This document shows positions 35,689 to 44,787 of a DNA stretch of 64,000 nt, in pieces (positions within the stretch are counted from its first letter, which is position 1; the number at the start of each line of letters is the position of its first letter). The stretch is from Rhodococcus sp. SMB37. Lineage in GTDB: Bacteria > Actinomycetota > Actinomycetes > Mycobacteriales > Mycobacteriaceae. Where the stretch lies: contig NZ_SLVY01000007.1 of assembly GCF_004345605.1 (NCBI RefSeq), positions 62,001-126,000 on the forward strand, written 5' to 3'. The notes under the pieces were generated by a model. That model made no database searches, had not been told where the DNA came from, and worked only from the letters and a program-made list of their open reading frames with translations. The translations under genes and the position numbers were made by a program.

Positions 35689-37418
35689 GACCGCTCCTCG
35701 ACGGCGAGCTGCGATCGGACGATCTCGGAGTAGGTCTCGCACGAGTCGAGCAGCTCGTCGTGCTGCCCCGACCCCACGATCCGTCCGCGATCGAGCACCA
35801 CGATCCGATCGGCGTCCATGATCGTCGATACGCGCTGCGCGACGATGATCATCGCCGAGTTGGTGGTCGCGGGCCGCAGCGCAGATCTCAGGCGCGCGTC
35901 GGTCGACAGGTCGAGAGCCGAGAACGCGTCGTCGAACAGGTAGATCGACGGCCGGCGGACGAGTGCGCGCGCGATCGCCAGGCGCTGTCGCTGACCACCC
36001 GAGACCGTCGTGCCGCCCTGTGCGATCGGTGTGTCCAGTCCCTGCGGCATCGCACGGACGAACTCGTCGGCCTGCGCGATGCGCAGTGCCTCCCAGACCT
36101 CGTCGTCGGTGGCGTCGGGCTTCCCGTAGCGCACATTGGATGCGACGGTGCCGGAGAACAGATAGGCACGTTGCGGCACCAGCCCGATCTCGGCCCGCAG
36201 CAGGTCGGGGTCCAGGTGTCGGACATCGGTACCGCCGACCAGGACCGCGCCGTCCGTGACATCGATCAAGCGCGGGACCAATCCGATCAGGGTCGTCTTG
36301 CCCGAACCTGTCGACCCGATGACCGCGGTGGTGGTGCCGGGGTCGACGCGGAAGGTCATTCCGTCCAGAACCGGACTGTCGGCGCCGGGGTAGCGGAACT
36401 GCGCGTTGCGGAACTCCACGGTGGCCGGATCCGCGTCGAAGCCGATCGGTTCGGCCGGCCGCACCACCGACGTCTCGGTCGCGAGAACCTCCCCGATCCG
36501 TTCCGCGCACACGGTTGCTCGCGGAGCCATCATCGCAAGGAACGACGCCATCATGACCGACATCATGATCTGCATGACGTAGCTGATCATCGCGCTCAGT
36601 GCACCGATCTCCACAGTGCCGTCGGAGATCTCGTGTCCGCCGACCCAGATGATCGCGACGATGGTCACGTTCGTGATCCCCATGACCACGGGGAACATCA
36701 GCGCCATCATCCGTCCGACCCGCAGGCTCGCGTCTGCGAGTTCCTCGTTGGCGACCTCGAACCTGTCGGCTTCGTACCGTTCCCGGACGAATGCGCGGAC
36801 CACGCGGATCCCCGTGATCTGCTCTCGCAGGATCCGGTTGACGCTGTCCAACCGGGCCTGCATCACCCGGAAACCGGGGACCATCACCCGGATGATCAGG
36901 GCCATGGTGATGCCGAGAATGGGCACCGCCACCACGAGTACCCACGCCATGGGTGCCGCGACGTGAATCCCCATGGCGATCCCGCCGATACACATGATGG
37001 GTGCTGTGACGAGGATGAACGAACTCATCACCAACAGGAGTTGGACCTGCTGGACATCGTTGGTGGTACGGGTGATCAACGACGGCGCACCGAGCGTGCC
37101 GACTTCGCGCGCCGAGAAGGTGTTCACCCGGTGCAGCAGATCGTGACGGAGGTCGCGTCCCACGGCAAGCGCCCCGCGGGCACCGAAGTACTGCCCGTAC
37201 ATCATGCAGACCAGCTGCACCAACGCCACCGCGAACATCCAGCCGCCGATCCGGAGGATGTATCCGGTGTCGCCTTTGGCGACACCGTTGTCGATGATGT
37301 CGGCATTGAGCGTCGGTAGATAGAGCATCGCGACTGTTGCCACGAACTGCAGGGTCACCACCGCCACGACGTTCACGCGATATCGCGGCAGGTAGGTGAC
37401 GATCAGGCGGATCAACAT
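35685..37418 (-). CDS. Heterodimeric ABC exporter, degenerate-site half
   Basis: A 577-residue half-transporter with six membrane helices (about 15-300) and an ATPase. Walker A is GSTGSGKTTL and the signature VSGGQRQRLA is consensus, but Walker B reads YLFDDAFSALD with Asp in place of catalytic Glu and the switch His is Gln in IIVAQRVSTI. Together with the degenerate signature of the downstream half, this gives the classic asymmetric heterodimer. ATG 37418 begins the operon. No regulator gene adjoins it. Confidence 0.92.
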   Translation of the reverse strand: MLIRLIVTYLPRYRVNVVAVVTLQFVATVAMLYLPTLNADIIDNGVAKGDTGYILRIGGWMFAVALVQLVCMMYGQYFGARGALAVGRDLRHDLLHRVNTFSAREVGTLGAPSLITRTTNDVQQVQLLLVMSSFILVTAPIMCIGGIAMGIHVAAPMAWVLVVAVPILGITMALIIRVMVPGFRVMQARLDSVNRILREQITGIRVVRAFVRERYEADRFEVANEELADASLRVGRMMALMFPVVMGITNVTIVAIIWVGGHEISDGTVEIGALSAMISYVMQIMMSVMMASFLAMMAPRATVCAERIGEVLATETSVVRPAEPIGFDADPATVEFRNAQFRYPGADSPVLDGMTFRVDPGTTTAVIGSTGSGKTTLIGLVPRLIDVTDGAVLVGGTDVRHLDPDLLRAEIGLVPQRAYLFSGTVASNVRYGKPDATDDEVWEALRIAQADEFVRAMPQGLDTPIAQGGTTVSGGQRQRLAIARALVRRPSIYLFDDAFSALDLSTDARLRSALRPATTNSAMIIVAQRVSTIMDADRIVVLDRGRIVGSGQHDELLDSCETYSEIVRSQLAVEERS

Positions 37419-37505
37419 GACGTCATCACCCCCACGACACTAGCGGGAACGATCATGGTTCGACCAGAGAATTTCACCGGTCCGATTACGTTCGCGCCGT
37501 TCGTT

Positions 37506-38486
37506 CTAGGAAACGAGCCCCTCGGAGATCAACCACTCGTACGCGACCTCCGACGGCTCCTGCCCCTCGATGTCGACACGGGCGTTGAGGTCCTGCATCA
37601 CGTCCTCGGTCAATCGCGCCGAGAGCGTGCCCAGGAGTTCGGCGATCTCCGGATGCGCTGCCAATACCTCTCCACGGACCACCGCGGTCCCGCTGTAGGG
37701 AAGGAAGAAACTTCGGTTGTCCTCGAGGACGACGAGGCCGAGGTTCCGCACGCGGCCGTCGGTGGTGTAGACCATCCCGAAATTACAGGGCTCGCCCGAC
37801 GCGGTGGACGTGTAGATCACGCCCGTGTCCATCCTGGTCACGTTTCCGGCGGGAACACCGTTCGGATCGTTGAACGGAATCCCGTATGTCTCGAGCATCG
37901 GAACGAAACCATCCGGGCGGCTGAAGAACTCGTCGTCCACGCAGAACGTGCGCTCCCCGACCGGAAGGCTCGCGATGTCTTCGAGGCGCTGCACACCGAG
38001 TCGCTCCGCGGTCGGGGAGGAAGCAGCGAACGCGTACGTATTGTCGAAGTTCGCGGGCGGCAGCCATTCGAGGTCGTATTCCTGTTTCTCGATCTCGCGG
38101 ACCCGCTCCCAGAGTTCGTCCGGATCGGCGATCGTCTCGGTCTCTCCGTGATAGTTCACCCATCCGGTACCCGTGTACTCCCAGACGATGTCGACGTCGC
38201 CGTTCAGCAGCGCCTGACGCGACGATGCCGATCCTGGTGCACCCGTGAGGTCGGAAACGTCCGCGCCGGCCGCGGCAAGGTAGGTGGCCGTGATCTTTCC
38301 GAGGATGACGCCCTCCGTGAAACTCTTCGACGAGACGACCAGCGACACTCCGGCCAAGGGCTCACTCCCGTCCGGAAGGGCAGCTTTCCGGAACGTGCCC
38401 GAAGAGCTGACCAGGCCGCAGGCGGCCAGAGTCACCGCGCAGACCACGGCGACGAGCACGTGCGCAACGAGCCGGGTCCGGGTCAC
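37506..38486 (-). CDS. Osmoprotectant ABC transporter binding lipoprotein (OpuAC/QAT type)
   Basis: A 326-residue lipoprotein; the signal VAHVLVAVVCAVTLAACG ends in the lipobox LAAC. The binding domain opens VVSSKSFTEGVILGKITATY and continues with DIVWEYTGTGWVNYHG, typical of glycine betaine/choline/carnitine binding proteins of the OpuC/ProX group. GTG 38486 overlaps the permease stop as GTGA. It is the fourth gene of the permease-ATPase-permease-binding protein operon (41060 to 37506). Confidence 0.93.
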   Translation of the reverse strand: MTRTRLVAHVLVAVVCAVTLAACGLVSSSGTFRKAALPDGSEPLAGVSLVVSSKSFTEGVILGKITATYLAAAGADVSDLTGAPGSASSRQALLNGDVDIVWEYTGTGWVNYHGETETIADPDELWERVREIEKQEYDLEWLPPANFDNTYAFAASSPTAERLGVQRLEDIASLPVGERTFCVDDEFFSRPDGFVPMLETYGIPFNDPNGVPAGNVTRMDTGVIYTSTASGEPCNFGMVYTTDGRVRNLGLVVLEDNRSFFLPYSGTAVVRGEVLAAHPEIAELLGTLSARLTEDVMQDLNARVDIEGQEPSEVAYEWLISEGLVS

Positions 38487-39220
38487 GAGAGGCCTCGCGG
38501 TGTCGCGGCGAACTCGACGAGCCGGCCCAGCCAATCGATGATGAGCGCCAGCAGTGCCACGAGGATCGCGCCCGAGACGAGCAGAGCGGGAAGGAAGAGC
38601 GTGACCCCCGTGGTGATCAGTGTTCCCAGGCTCGCTGCCCCGATGAAGGTGCTCAGCGTCGCCGTTCCGACCAGGATGACCAGCGCCGTCCGAATACCGT
38701 TGAGAATGATCGGGACTGCGAGCGGCATCTCGACGCGCACCAGGGTGCGCGCGCTGGAGAAACCGATGCCTCGTGCCGCCTCGATCACCCGCCGATCCAC
38801 CTGACGCAGACCGACGATCGTGTTCTGGAGGATCGGAAGAATCGCGTACACGACGAGACCGATCACCGCGGTCCGGAATCCGGTGCCGAGCCACATCGTG
38901 AACAGGACGAGCAATCCCACTGCCGGGGCGGCCTGTCCGACGTTCGCCGCATTGACGACGAACGGGTTGAGCCACCGCATCGAGTCGCGGCTCAACAGGA
39001 TCCCGAGGGGCACGGCGATCACGATCACGATGATCGCCGCCACCACCGTCAGCACGATGTGGTCGACGATGGTCGCGCTCAGGTTGTCCCACCCCAGCGC
39101 CGCCTGTTCGGTTTCGGTGAACGACGACGTCAGGTACCAGAACAGGTAACCGGCACCGACCACGACGATGATCAGTGGCTCGAACCAGACGTCCACCGGC
39201 ACGCGTCGCGCGGAGATCAC
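38483..39220 (-). CDS. Osmoprotectant ABC permease (second permease)
   Basis: A 245-residue permease of the OpuCB/OpuCD type. It begins with an extra membrane helix (FEPLIIVVVGAGYLFWYL), then the BPD_transp_1 core with ILQNTIVGLRQVDRRVIEAA and RGIGFSSARTLVRVEMPLA (EAA loop). GTG 39220 overlaps the ATPase stop (GTGA) and its own stop overlaps the binding-protein start. It pairs with the smaller permease at 40419-41060. Confidence 0.93.
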   Translation of the reverse strand: MISARRVPVDVWFEPLIIVVVGAGYLFWYLTSSFTETEQAALGWDNLSATIVDHIVLTVVAAIIVIVIAVPLGILLSRDSMRWLNPFVVNAANVGQAAPAVGLLVLFTMWLGTGFRTAVIGLVVYAILPILQNTIVGLRQVDRRVIEAARGIGFSSARTLVRVEMPLAVPIILNGIRTALVILVGTATLSTFIGAASLGTLITTGVTLFLPALLVSGAILVALLALIIDWLGRLVEFAATPRGLS

Positions 39221-40419
39221 GAATCCTCCCGCTGCTGGTCCTCTTCGTGCGAGACGTACGAGGGCTCCTCGTCGTCCGATCTCACCTCCGCCGTGTGCGC
39301 GCGAATCACCGCCATCACCGTGTCTATTCGCAGCGCTCCCCGCATCACTCCGCGACCGTCGGTGACGAGGACTCCGCCCTGACTGGCAGCGAGCATCGAG
39401 TCGAGCGCATCGTTGAGCGTCGACGATTCGCTGACCACCGGAAGTCTCGCGTCGATGTAGTCGGAAATCTGCGGTTTCGTGGCGATCTCGGCGAGAGTGG
39501 GCCACGCACGCGGTCTGCCTCGTCCGTCGACGACCACGATCCAATCGTGACCTGCAGCGCGGGCACGAGCCGCCACTTCCCCTGCGTTCTCCCCGACGGA
39601 CGCGGTGACCACCTGTTCGTAGTCGACATCGCGCACCCTCGTGAGTGTGAGCTGCGCGAGAGTGGCGCCGGACCCGACGAACTCCTCGACGAAGGGGGTG
39701 GCAGGGTTCGCGAGGATCTCCGCGGGTGTCGCGTACTGCTCGATGCGGCCGCCCTCGGACAGGATGAGCACCTTGTCGCCGAGTTTCGTCGCTTCCTGGA
39801 AATCGTGCGTGACCAGGACGATCGTCTTCCCCAGCTCCTGTTGGATGGACAGGAGGCTGTCCTGCAGGCGGACCCGGGTGAGCGGGTCGACCGCCCCGAA
39901 CGGCTCATCCATCAACAGCACAGGCGGGTCTGCGGCGAGCGCCCGGGCCACACCGACACGCTGTTGCTGCCCGCCGGACATGTCTCTGGGGAGCCGGTCG
40001 GCATAGGTGCCCGGATCGAGGCCGACGAGTTCGAGGAGATACTCGGTGCGTTCAGCAATCTTTGCGCGACTCCAGCCGAGGACCCGAGGGATCGCGCCGA
40101 TGTTCTTCGCGACGGACCAGTGTGGAAAGAGGCCGCCCGATTGGATCACGTAGCCGATCGACTGCCGGAGCCGGTCGGGATTCTCGTCGGTGACGTCGCG
40201 GTCGCCGATGAGAATGCGGCCCTCGGTGGGTTCGATCAGCCGGTTGATCATTTTCAGGGTGGTGGTCTTCCCACATCCCGACGGCCCGACGAAGGCGACG
40301 ATGTCGCCGGCCACGATGTCGAGGTCGAGCCGTTCGACGGCAGGCTTCTCCTGTCCGCGATAGCGTTTGACCACGCCGTCGAGGCGTATCGAAGTGCCGG
40401 TGATGCGCTGATCCGCCAT
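39217..40419 (-). CDS. Osmoprotectant ABC ATPase with CBS domains (OpuCA/ProV-like)
   Basis: A 400-residue ATPase. Walker A GPSGCGKTTTLKMINRL, Q-loop YVIQSGGLFPHWSV, signature MSGGQQQRVGVARALA and Walker B VLLMDEPFGAVDP are intact. Residues about 260-385 contain a CBS pair, which in OpuA-type transporters senses ionic strength. The closing tail is acidic (SDDEEPSYVSHEEDQQ). ATG 40419 overlaps the stop of the first permease by ATGA-type coupling. Confidence 0.94.
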   Translation of the reverse strand: MADQRITGTSIRLDGVVKRYRGQEKPAVERLDLDIVAGDIVAFVGPSGCGKTTTLKMINRLIEPTEGRILIGDRDVTDENPDRLRQSIGYVIQSGGLFPHWSVAKNIGAIPRVLGWSRAKIAERTEYLLELVGLDPGTYADRLPRDMSGGQQQRVGVARALAADPPVLLMDEPFGAVDPLTRVRLQDSLLSIQQELGKTIVLVTHDFQEATKLGDKVLILSEGGRIEQYATPAEILANPATPFVEEFVGSGATLAQLTLTRVRDVDYEQVVTASVGENAGEVAARARAAGHDWIVVVDGRGRPRAWPTLAEIATKPQISDYIDARLPVVSESSTLNDALDSMLAASQGGVLVTDGRGVMRGALRIDTVMAVIRAHTAEVRSDDEEPSYVSHEEDQQREDS

Positions 40420-41060
40420 CAGAGTCCCTTCGGAATGGTCAGGCGCCCGAGCAGTACGAGCAGTGCGTCGAAAACCAGGGCCACGAGGACGACGAGGATG
40501 GTCCCGGTCAGTGCCATTTCCACGGCGTTGGTTCCGCCGAGACGAGCCAGTCCGTTGAAGATCAGCGAACCCAGTCCCGGCCCGAGCACATAGGCGACGA
40601 TCGCCGCGACACCGACGACCATCTGGGTCGAGACGCGGATTCCGCTGAGGATGACCGGCCATGCGATCGGCAGTTCGACGAAGGCGAGTATCCGCCATCG
40701 TGCAAGGCCGATCCCCCGTGCCGATTCGACCACCGCCGGCGACACCGACCGCAACCCGACGACGGAACTGCCGATCACCGGCATCGCCGCGAAGAAGGCG
40801 AGCATCACGAACGAGGGGGTGACGCCGAGCCCGAACGGAATGATCAACAGCGCGAGCAGGGCGAGCGACGGGATGGTCAGCGCCACACGGCTGCCGGTGA
40901 GCGTGAGTGAGGACAACACGGGGAGGCGATAGACAGCAACGCCGATCGCCAATGCAACGACGCTGCCGACGAGGACCGTCTGGAACGCGAGGGAGGCATG
41001 TTGGTAGGTCAGGAACAACAAGGTCTCCTCACGTCCCTGTATATAGCCCCACAGACTCAC
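40419..41060 (-). CDS. Osmoprotectant ABC permease (first permease)
   Basis: A 213-residue permease with about five or six membrane segments and the EAA loop SARGIGLARWRILAFVELPI. IPSLALLALLIIPFGLG is a landmark of glycine betaine permeases. GTG 41060 begins the four-gene operon, which is coupled throughout by four-base overlaps. The import of betaine-like solutes for osmotic protection is inferred from the family. Confidence 0.93.
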   Translation of the reverse strand: MSLWGYIQGREETLLFLTYQHASLAFQTVLVGSVVALAIGVAVYRLPVLSSLTLTGSRVALTIPSLALLALLIIPFGLGVTPSFVMLAFFAAMPVIGSSVVGLRSVSPAVVESARGIGLARWRILAFVELPIAWPVILSGIRVSTQMVVGVAAIVAYVLGPGLGSLIFNGLARLGGTNAVEMALTGTILVVLVALVFDALLVLLGRLTIPKGL

Positions 41061-41184
41061 GGCAACCCTCTTCGTCGTCGTGTCGACGCCGTCTCGTCGT
41101 GTCGATGAGCGGTCATCTGCACAAAGCTAATCGCAACGATGCGCACACGTGAGCAGTTCGAGATGTTCTCCCAGTCGCCCCGAG

Positions 41185-41388
41185 TCACTCGTCCTGAGCG
41201 GCACGTGGACGACCGGGCTTGCGGATCCGCCCCGCATCGCGAGGCATTCGCCCAGCTTCGGTCAGGGCCCGACGGAGAACGAACTCGATCTGTGCGTTGG
41301 TGCTGCGCAGCTCGTCCGAGGCCCACCGCGCGAGCGCGTCGTGAACCGCGGGGTCGAGCCGAAGCAGCACCTTCTTACGTTCGGCCAT
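41185..41388 (-). CDS. Ribbon-helix-helix (Arc/CopG-like) small protein
   Basis: A 67-residue protein with an Arc-like fold: KKVLLRLDPAVHDALARWAS as strand plus first helix and ELRSTNAQIEFVLRRALTEA as second helix, then a basic tail RIRKPGRPRAAQDE. Proteins of this size bind DNA as dimers or act as antitoxins. It starts 9 bp after the SPFH gene stop and is co-transcribed. An AT-rich 22-bp palindrome in front of the operon is a good candidate for its binding site. Confidence 0.85.
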   Translation of the reverse strand: MAERKKVLLRLDPAVHDALARWASDELRSTNAQIEFVLRRALTEAGRMPRDAGRIRKPGRPRAAQDE

Positions 41389-41397
41389 GCCGTCGTC

Positions 41398-42285
41398 CTA
41401 TTGGTAGAGCGAGCCAGTGTTGAGAACCGGTTGAGCGCTCTGGTCGCCGCAGAGCACGACGAGCAGGTTGGAGACCATCGCGGCCTTGCGTTCCTCGTCG
41501 AGTTCGACAGTGTGCTCGGCTTCGAGCCGCGCGAGGGCGGTTCCGACCATCGACACGGCGCCCTGGACGATCTGTTCGCGTGCGGCGATCACCGCGCCGG
41601 CCTGCTGGCGACGCAGCATGGCCTGCGCGATCTCGGGTGCGTACGCGAGCTGGTTGATGCGGGTCTCGATGATTCGGACCCCCGCCGACTGCACACGATC
41701 GTGGACCTCGTCCGACAACTTGGTGGTGATCTCGTCGGCATTCTGGCGCAACGACATCACTGCCTGCGGCCCGTCGTACGGGTAGCTGCCTGCGATGTGA
41801 CGAACGGCGGCCTCGGTCTGGACCGCGACGAATTCCTCGAAGTCGTCGACATCGAACACTGCGCGAGCGGTGTCCTCCACCTGCCACACGATGATCGCGG
41901 AGATCTCGATCGGGTTGCCGTCGGCGTCGTTGACTTTCGCCCTGCCCGTTTCGTGGTTGCGGATGCGGGTGGTGATCTTGCGGCGCGAGTTGAGCGGGTT
42001 CATCCATCGCAGACCGGGTTCGCGCAATGTTCCCGAATACGACCCTCCCAGCAACTGCAGCACGCGAGCCTCGTTGGGTTCCACCAGCACCAGGCCCGCG
42101 AGGAGCACGGTTGCGACCACGAAGATCACCGCGCCGATGACGATCAGGGGAACGTTGATCTCGATCGCGCCCCACGCGATCAGTCCGATCGCGACGAGGT
42201 CGACGACGAGGCCCGCGACGAGCACGGCCCAGCCGTTGGACGAGCGGCCCGGTCGCTCGACTGTGAATGTGTCCGGTGTGTCCAT
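41398..42285 (-). CDS. SPFH-domain (band 7/slipin-like) membrane protein
   Basis: A 295-residue protein with two N-terminal membrane helices ([39 protein letters not shown]) and an SPFH domain ([40 protein letters not shown]). SPFH proteins oligomerise and organise membrane microdomains. The end [20 protein letters not shown] is conserved in the subgroup found with small ribbon-helix-helix genes. ATG 42285 lies 28 bp from the palindrome. First gene of a two-gene operon. Confidence 0.9.
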   Translation of the reverse strand: MDTPDTFTVERPGRSSNGWAVLVAGLVVDLVAIGLIAWGAIEINVPLIVIGAVIFVVATVLLAGLVLVEPNEARVLQLLGGSYSGTLREPGLRWMNPLNSRRKITTRIRNHETGRAKVNDADGNPIEISAIIVWQVEDTARAVFDVDDFEEFVAVQTEAAVRHIAGSYPYDGPQAVMSLRQNADEITTKLSDEVHDRVQSAGVRIIETRINQLAYAPEIAQAMLRRQQAGAVIAAREQIVQGAVSMVGTALARLEAEHTVELDEERKAAMVSNLLVVLCGDQSAQPVLNTGSLYQ

Positions 42286-42312
42286 GACGTTCCCTTCCGA
42301 TACCTTGAAGAT

Positions 42313-42334
42313 ATTAAAGTGATATCACATTAAT
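42313..42334. promoter_or_regulatory. 22-bp AT-rich palindrome before the SPFH-RHH operon
   Basis: The sequence attaaagtgat-atcacattaat is symmetric with a single mismatched pair. It is 28 bp upstream of the SPFH ATG and 125 bp upstream of the divergent oxidoreductase gene. Its AT content stands out against the surrounding DNA. Ribbon-helix-helix autoregulation is the simplest explanation. Confidence 0.65.
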
Positions 42335-42458
42335 GGCAGGCGCACGAGCACGAACGCGACGTTCCGGACACCGGCCCGTCTCCCCTGCACAGTTGCCGCA
42401 CACGCCCCCGCGTCGCGGGGCATCATTGGATGCACGAGAACCGACCGGGAGGGGTTCG

Positions 42459-43568
42459 ATGACGCTGGAGGCCACCGCGGCCGACACGAAGGCCGTCGAC
42501 GTCGTCGTGATCGGCGCCGGGCAGGCCGGGCTGTCGTCCGCGTACTACCTGCGTCGATTCGGTGTCCGACCCGAAACGGGCTTCGTCGTCCTGGATCGCT
42601 CATACGGACCCGGCGGAGCGTGGCAGCACCGATGGCCGTCGCTGACGTTGAGTACCGTCAACGGCGTCCACGATCTACCCGGGTCGTCGTTCGAGGACAT
42701 CGTCGGTTCCGACACCGGCCTCGTCCCCGCGTCCACGGCGGTGCCGGAGTACTACGCGGACTACGAGGAGCGGTTCGAGCTGCCGGTCCACCGTCCGGTC
42801 CGGGTTACGGTGGTCTGCGATCGCGGCGATCACCTGCGCATCGAAACCGACTCCGGGATCTACACCGCCCGGGGCATCATCAACGCCACCGGAACCTGGG
42901 AACATCCCTTCGTCCCGTGGTATCCCGGAGCCACCCGCTTCCGCGGGCGTCAGCTCCACACCAAGGATTATCGTTCCGCCGACGAATTCGTCGGCAAACA
43001 CGTCCTGGTCGTCGGCGGGGGCATCTCGGCGGTGCAGCTACTCGACGAGATCTCCCGCGTCACGAGAACCACTTGGACCACCCGTCGCGAACCAGCTTGG
43101 TGCACCGAGGAATTCAGCTCCGAGATCGGACGGGCCGCGGTGGCGCTGGTCGAGGACCGCGTGCGACGAGGCATGCCGCCCGGCTCCGTCGTCTCCGTCA
43201 CCGGACTGCCCGTGACCCCGGCGATCCGGGCCGCCCGCGAGCGCGGCGTCCTCGAGCGTCGGCCCATATTCTCGGAGATCACCGAGACCGGCGTGCAGTG
43301 GCCCGACGGGTCACAGCTCGACGTCGATGTCATTCTGTGGTGCACAGGATTTCGCAGCTCCCTCGACCACCTCGCGCCGCTGGACCTGCGTAACCCGGGC
43401 GGCGGGATCACGTTGACCGGGCGACTCGCGACCCAGGTCGAGAATGATCCCCGAATCCACCTGGTCGGCTACGGCCCGTCGGCGTCCACCATCGGCGCCA
43501 ACCGTGCAGGGCGCGCGGCGGCACGTGAACTCGTCGACCACCTGGAGGCGGAGGCTCACGCGACGTGA
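42459..43568 (+). CDS. FAD-dependent NAD(P)-binding oxidoreductase (FMO/CzcO-like)
   Basis: A 369-residue flavoprotein. The FAD dinucleotide motif is VVVIGAGQAGLSSAYYLRR at the N-terminus, the NAD(P) motif VLVVGGGISAVQLLDEIS is central, and GFRSSLDHLAPLDLRNPGG is near the end. It resembles flavin-containing monooxygenases and thioredoxin-reductase-like enzymes with unknown substrate. GGGAGGGG lies 5 bp before ATG 42459. Its end overlaps the protease gene by GTGA, implying co-expression. Confidence 0.88.
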   Translation: MTLEATAADTKAVDVVVIGAGQAGLSSAYYLRRFGVRPETGFVVLDRSYGPGGAWQHRWPSLTLSTVNGVHDLPGSSFEDIVGSDTGLVPASTAVPEYYADYEERFELPVHRPVRVTVVCDRGDHLRIETDSGIYTARGIINATGTWEHPFVPWYPGATRFRGRQLHTKDYRSADEFVGKHVLVVGGGISAVQLLDEISRVTRTTWTTRREPAWCTEEFSSEIGRAAVALVEDRVRRGMPPGSVVSVTGLPVTPAIRAARERGVLERRPIFSEITETGVQWPDGSQLDVDVILWCTGFRSSLDHLAPLDLRNPGGGITLTGRLATQVENDPRIHLVGYGPSASTIGANRAGRAAARELVDHLEAEAHAT

Positions 43569-44659
43569 CGGGGCGCAGTGGCTCGACGCTGCTGGTGGCG
43601 CTCGCCGCCACCGCGAGTCTCCTCGTGAGCGCACCCGCCGTCGTCGAGGTCGGAACACCTCCTCCCGCGCCCGTCGCAGCACCCGCACCACCGTCCCCGT
43701 CTCCTCTGTCGTTCGAAGAGCTCGCCAACCGGACCGAGTCGGTGGTGGTCAACATCGACGCGCGCCGCGGGTGGAGCGGGGTCGCGGGCACGGGCATCGT
43801 CCTCACACCCGACGGCGTGACGCTGACCAATCATCACGTGGTGAGTGGCGCCACCGAGATCACCGCCGTCAGTCCCGCGACCGGACTGATCTACGACGTC
43901 GCCGTCACCGGCTACGACCCCACCCGAGACATCGCGGTCCTGCAACTCGGCGCGGCACACGACCTGCCGGTCGCCACCCTCGCCGACACACCACCGGAAG
44001 TCGGATCCCTCGTCACCGCCTTCGGTAATGCCGACGGCGGCGGCGTGGTCGTCGCAGCACCGGGCACCGTCGTCGCCCACGACCGCAACGTGGTGGTGCG
44101 TGATTCGACCGACGGATCGCGCCACCGGCTCACCGGCATGCTCCAGACCGACGCGGCAATCCGGCCCGGCGATTCCGGTGGACCACTCGTCGACGCGTTC
44201 GGTGTGGTGGTCGGAGTCAACACCGCAGGTTCGGTCTACCGCGACCAGACGGAAACCATCGGGATCGACACCAGCGACGAGCCACCCGAGGCGTACGCGG
44301 TGCCGATCGGCGAAGCCCTCGACGTGCTCGAACAGGTGCGCAGCGGGGTCGGTTCCGACACCGTCCATGTGGGCCCCACCCCGCACCTCGGCGTCAGCGT
44401 CACCACCGCCCGCTCCGACGGCGGCGATCGGGGCGCCGAGGTGTTGTGGGTCTCGTACGGCTCTCCCGCCTACCGTGCCGGTCTCGAAACAGGCTTTGTG
44501 ATAGTCGTTTTCGACGGCGCTCCGGTCTCCTCCACCAACGATCTCGAGGAAGCTCTGCGCCGACATCGGCCGGGCGATCGGGTGCGTGTCGAATGGATCG
44601 ACGAGGCGGGAGTTACGGGCTCCACCGACCTGACGCTCGAGTCGGGACCTGTCCGCTGA
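43565..44659 (+). CDS. Secreted trypsin-like serine protease with PDZ domain
   Basis: A 364-residue exported HtrA/DegP-like protein. The signal-type N-terminus (LLVALAATASLLVSAPAVV) is followed by a Pro/Ala-rich linker. The catalytic triad is in TNHHVVSGA (His), RDIAVLQL (Asp) and RPGDSGGPLVDA (Ser). The C-terminal PDZ domain (about 280-355) has SPAYRAGLETG and VRVEWIDEAGV. GTG 43565 overlaps the oxidoreductase stop. A role in envelope protein quality control is inferred from the family. Confidence 0.92.
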   Translation: MTGRSGSTLLVALAATASLLVSAPAVVEVGTPPPAPVAAPAPPSPSPLSFEELANRTESVVVNIDARRGWSGVAGTGIVLTPDGVTLTNHHVVSGATEITAVSPATGLIYDVAVTGYDPTRDIAVLQLGAAHDLPVATLADTPPEVGSLVTAFGNADGGGVVVAAPGTVVAHDRNVVVRDSTDGSRHRLTGMLQTDAAIRPGDSGGPLVDAFGVVVGVNTAGSVYRDQTETIGIDTSDEPPEAYAVPIGEALDVLEQVRSGVGSDTVHVGPTPHLGVSVTTARSDGGDRGAEVLWVSYGSPAYRAGLETGFVIVVFDGAPVSSTNDLEEALRRHRPGDRVRVEWIDEAGVTGSTDLTLESGPVR

Positions 44660-44712
44660 CGCGGCGTTCCCGTCGAAAATCGTTTGCCCGACGTCGAGAG
44701 GTCCGAGGACAC

Positions 44713-44743
44713 TTGACCTCCAGTCGACTCGAGGTCGGATGAT
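44713..44743 (+). promoter_or_regulatory. MerR-type promoter with 22-bp palindrome before the MFS gene
   Basis: A -35 ttgacc (44713-44718) and a -10-like gatgat (44738-44743) are separated by 19 bp. Between and overlapping them lies the palindrome gacctccagtc-gactcgaggtc (44715-44736; one mismatched pair). The long spacer filled by an inverted repeat is typical of MerR-family activated promoters, including SoxR. The regulator gene is not in the neighbourhood. Confidence 0.6.
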
Positions 44744-44787
44744 TCCCTTCGACACGTCGGCACACACGAGACAGCGGAGAGATCATC

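Noticed and set aside
33733-36993. A single 1086-residue protein covering the second ABC exporter half and beyond
   Set aside because: The N-terminal 435 residues overlap the other ABC half in a different frame and are low-complexity; GTG 35688 with a 4-bp overlap is the sensible start.
35760-37319. A 519-residue plus-strand open frame rich in Asp, His and Arg
   Set aside because: It is the mirror of the ABC exporter gene at 35685-37418, which has full motifs.
44713-44743. A definite SoxR box
   Set aside because: The geometry fits MerR-family operators in general, but the sequence is not close enough to name SoxR and no soxR gene is in the window.
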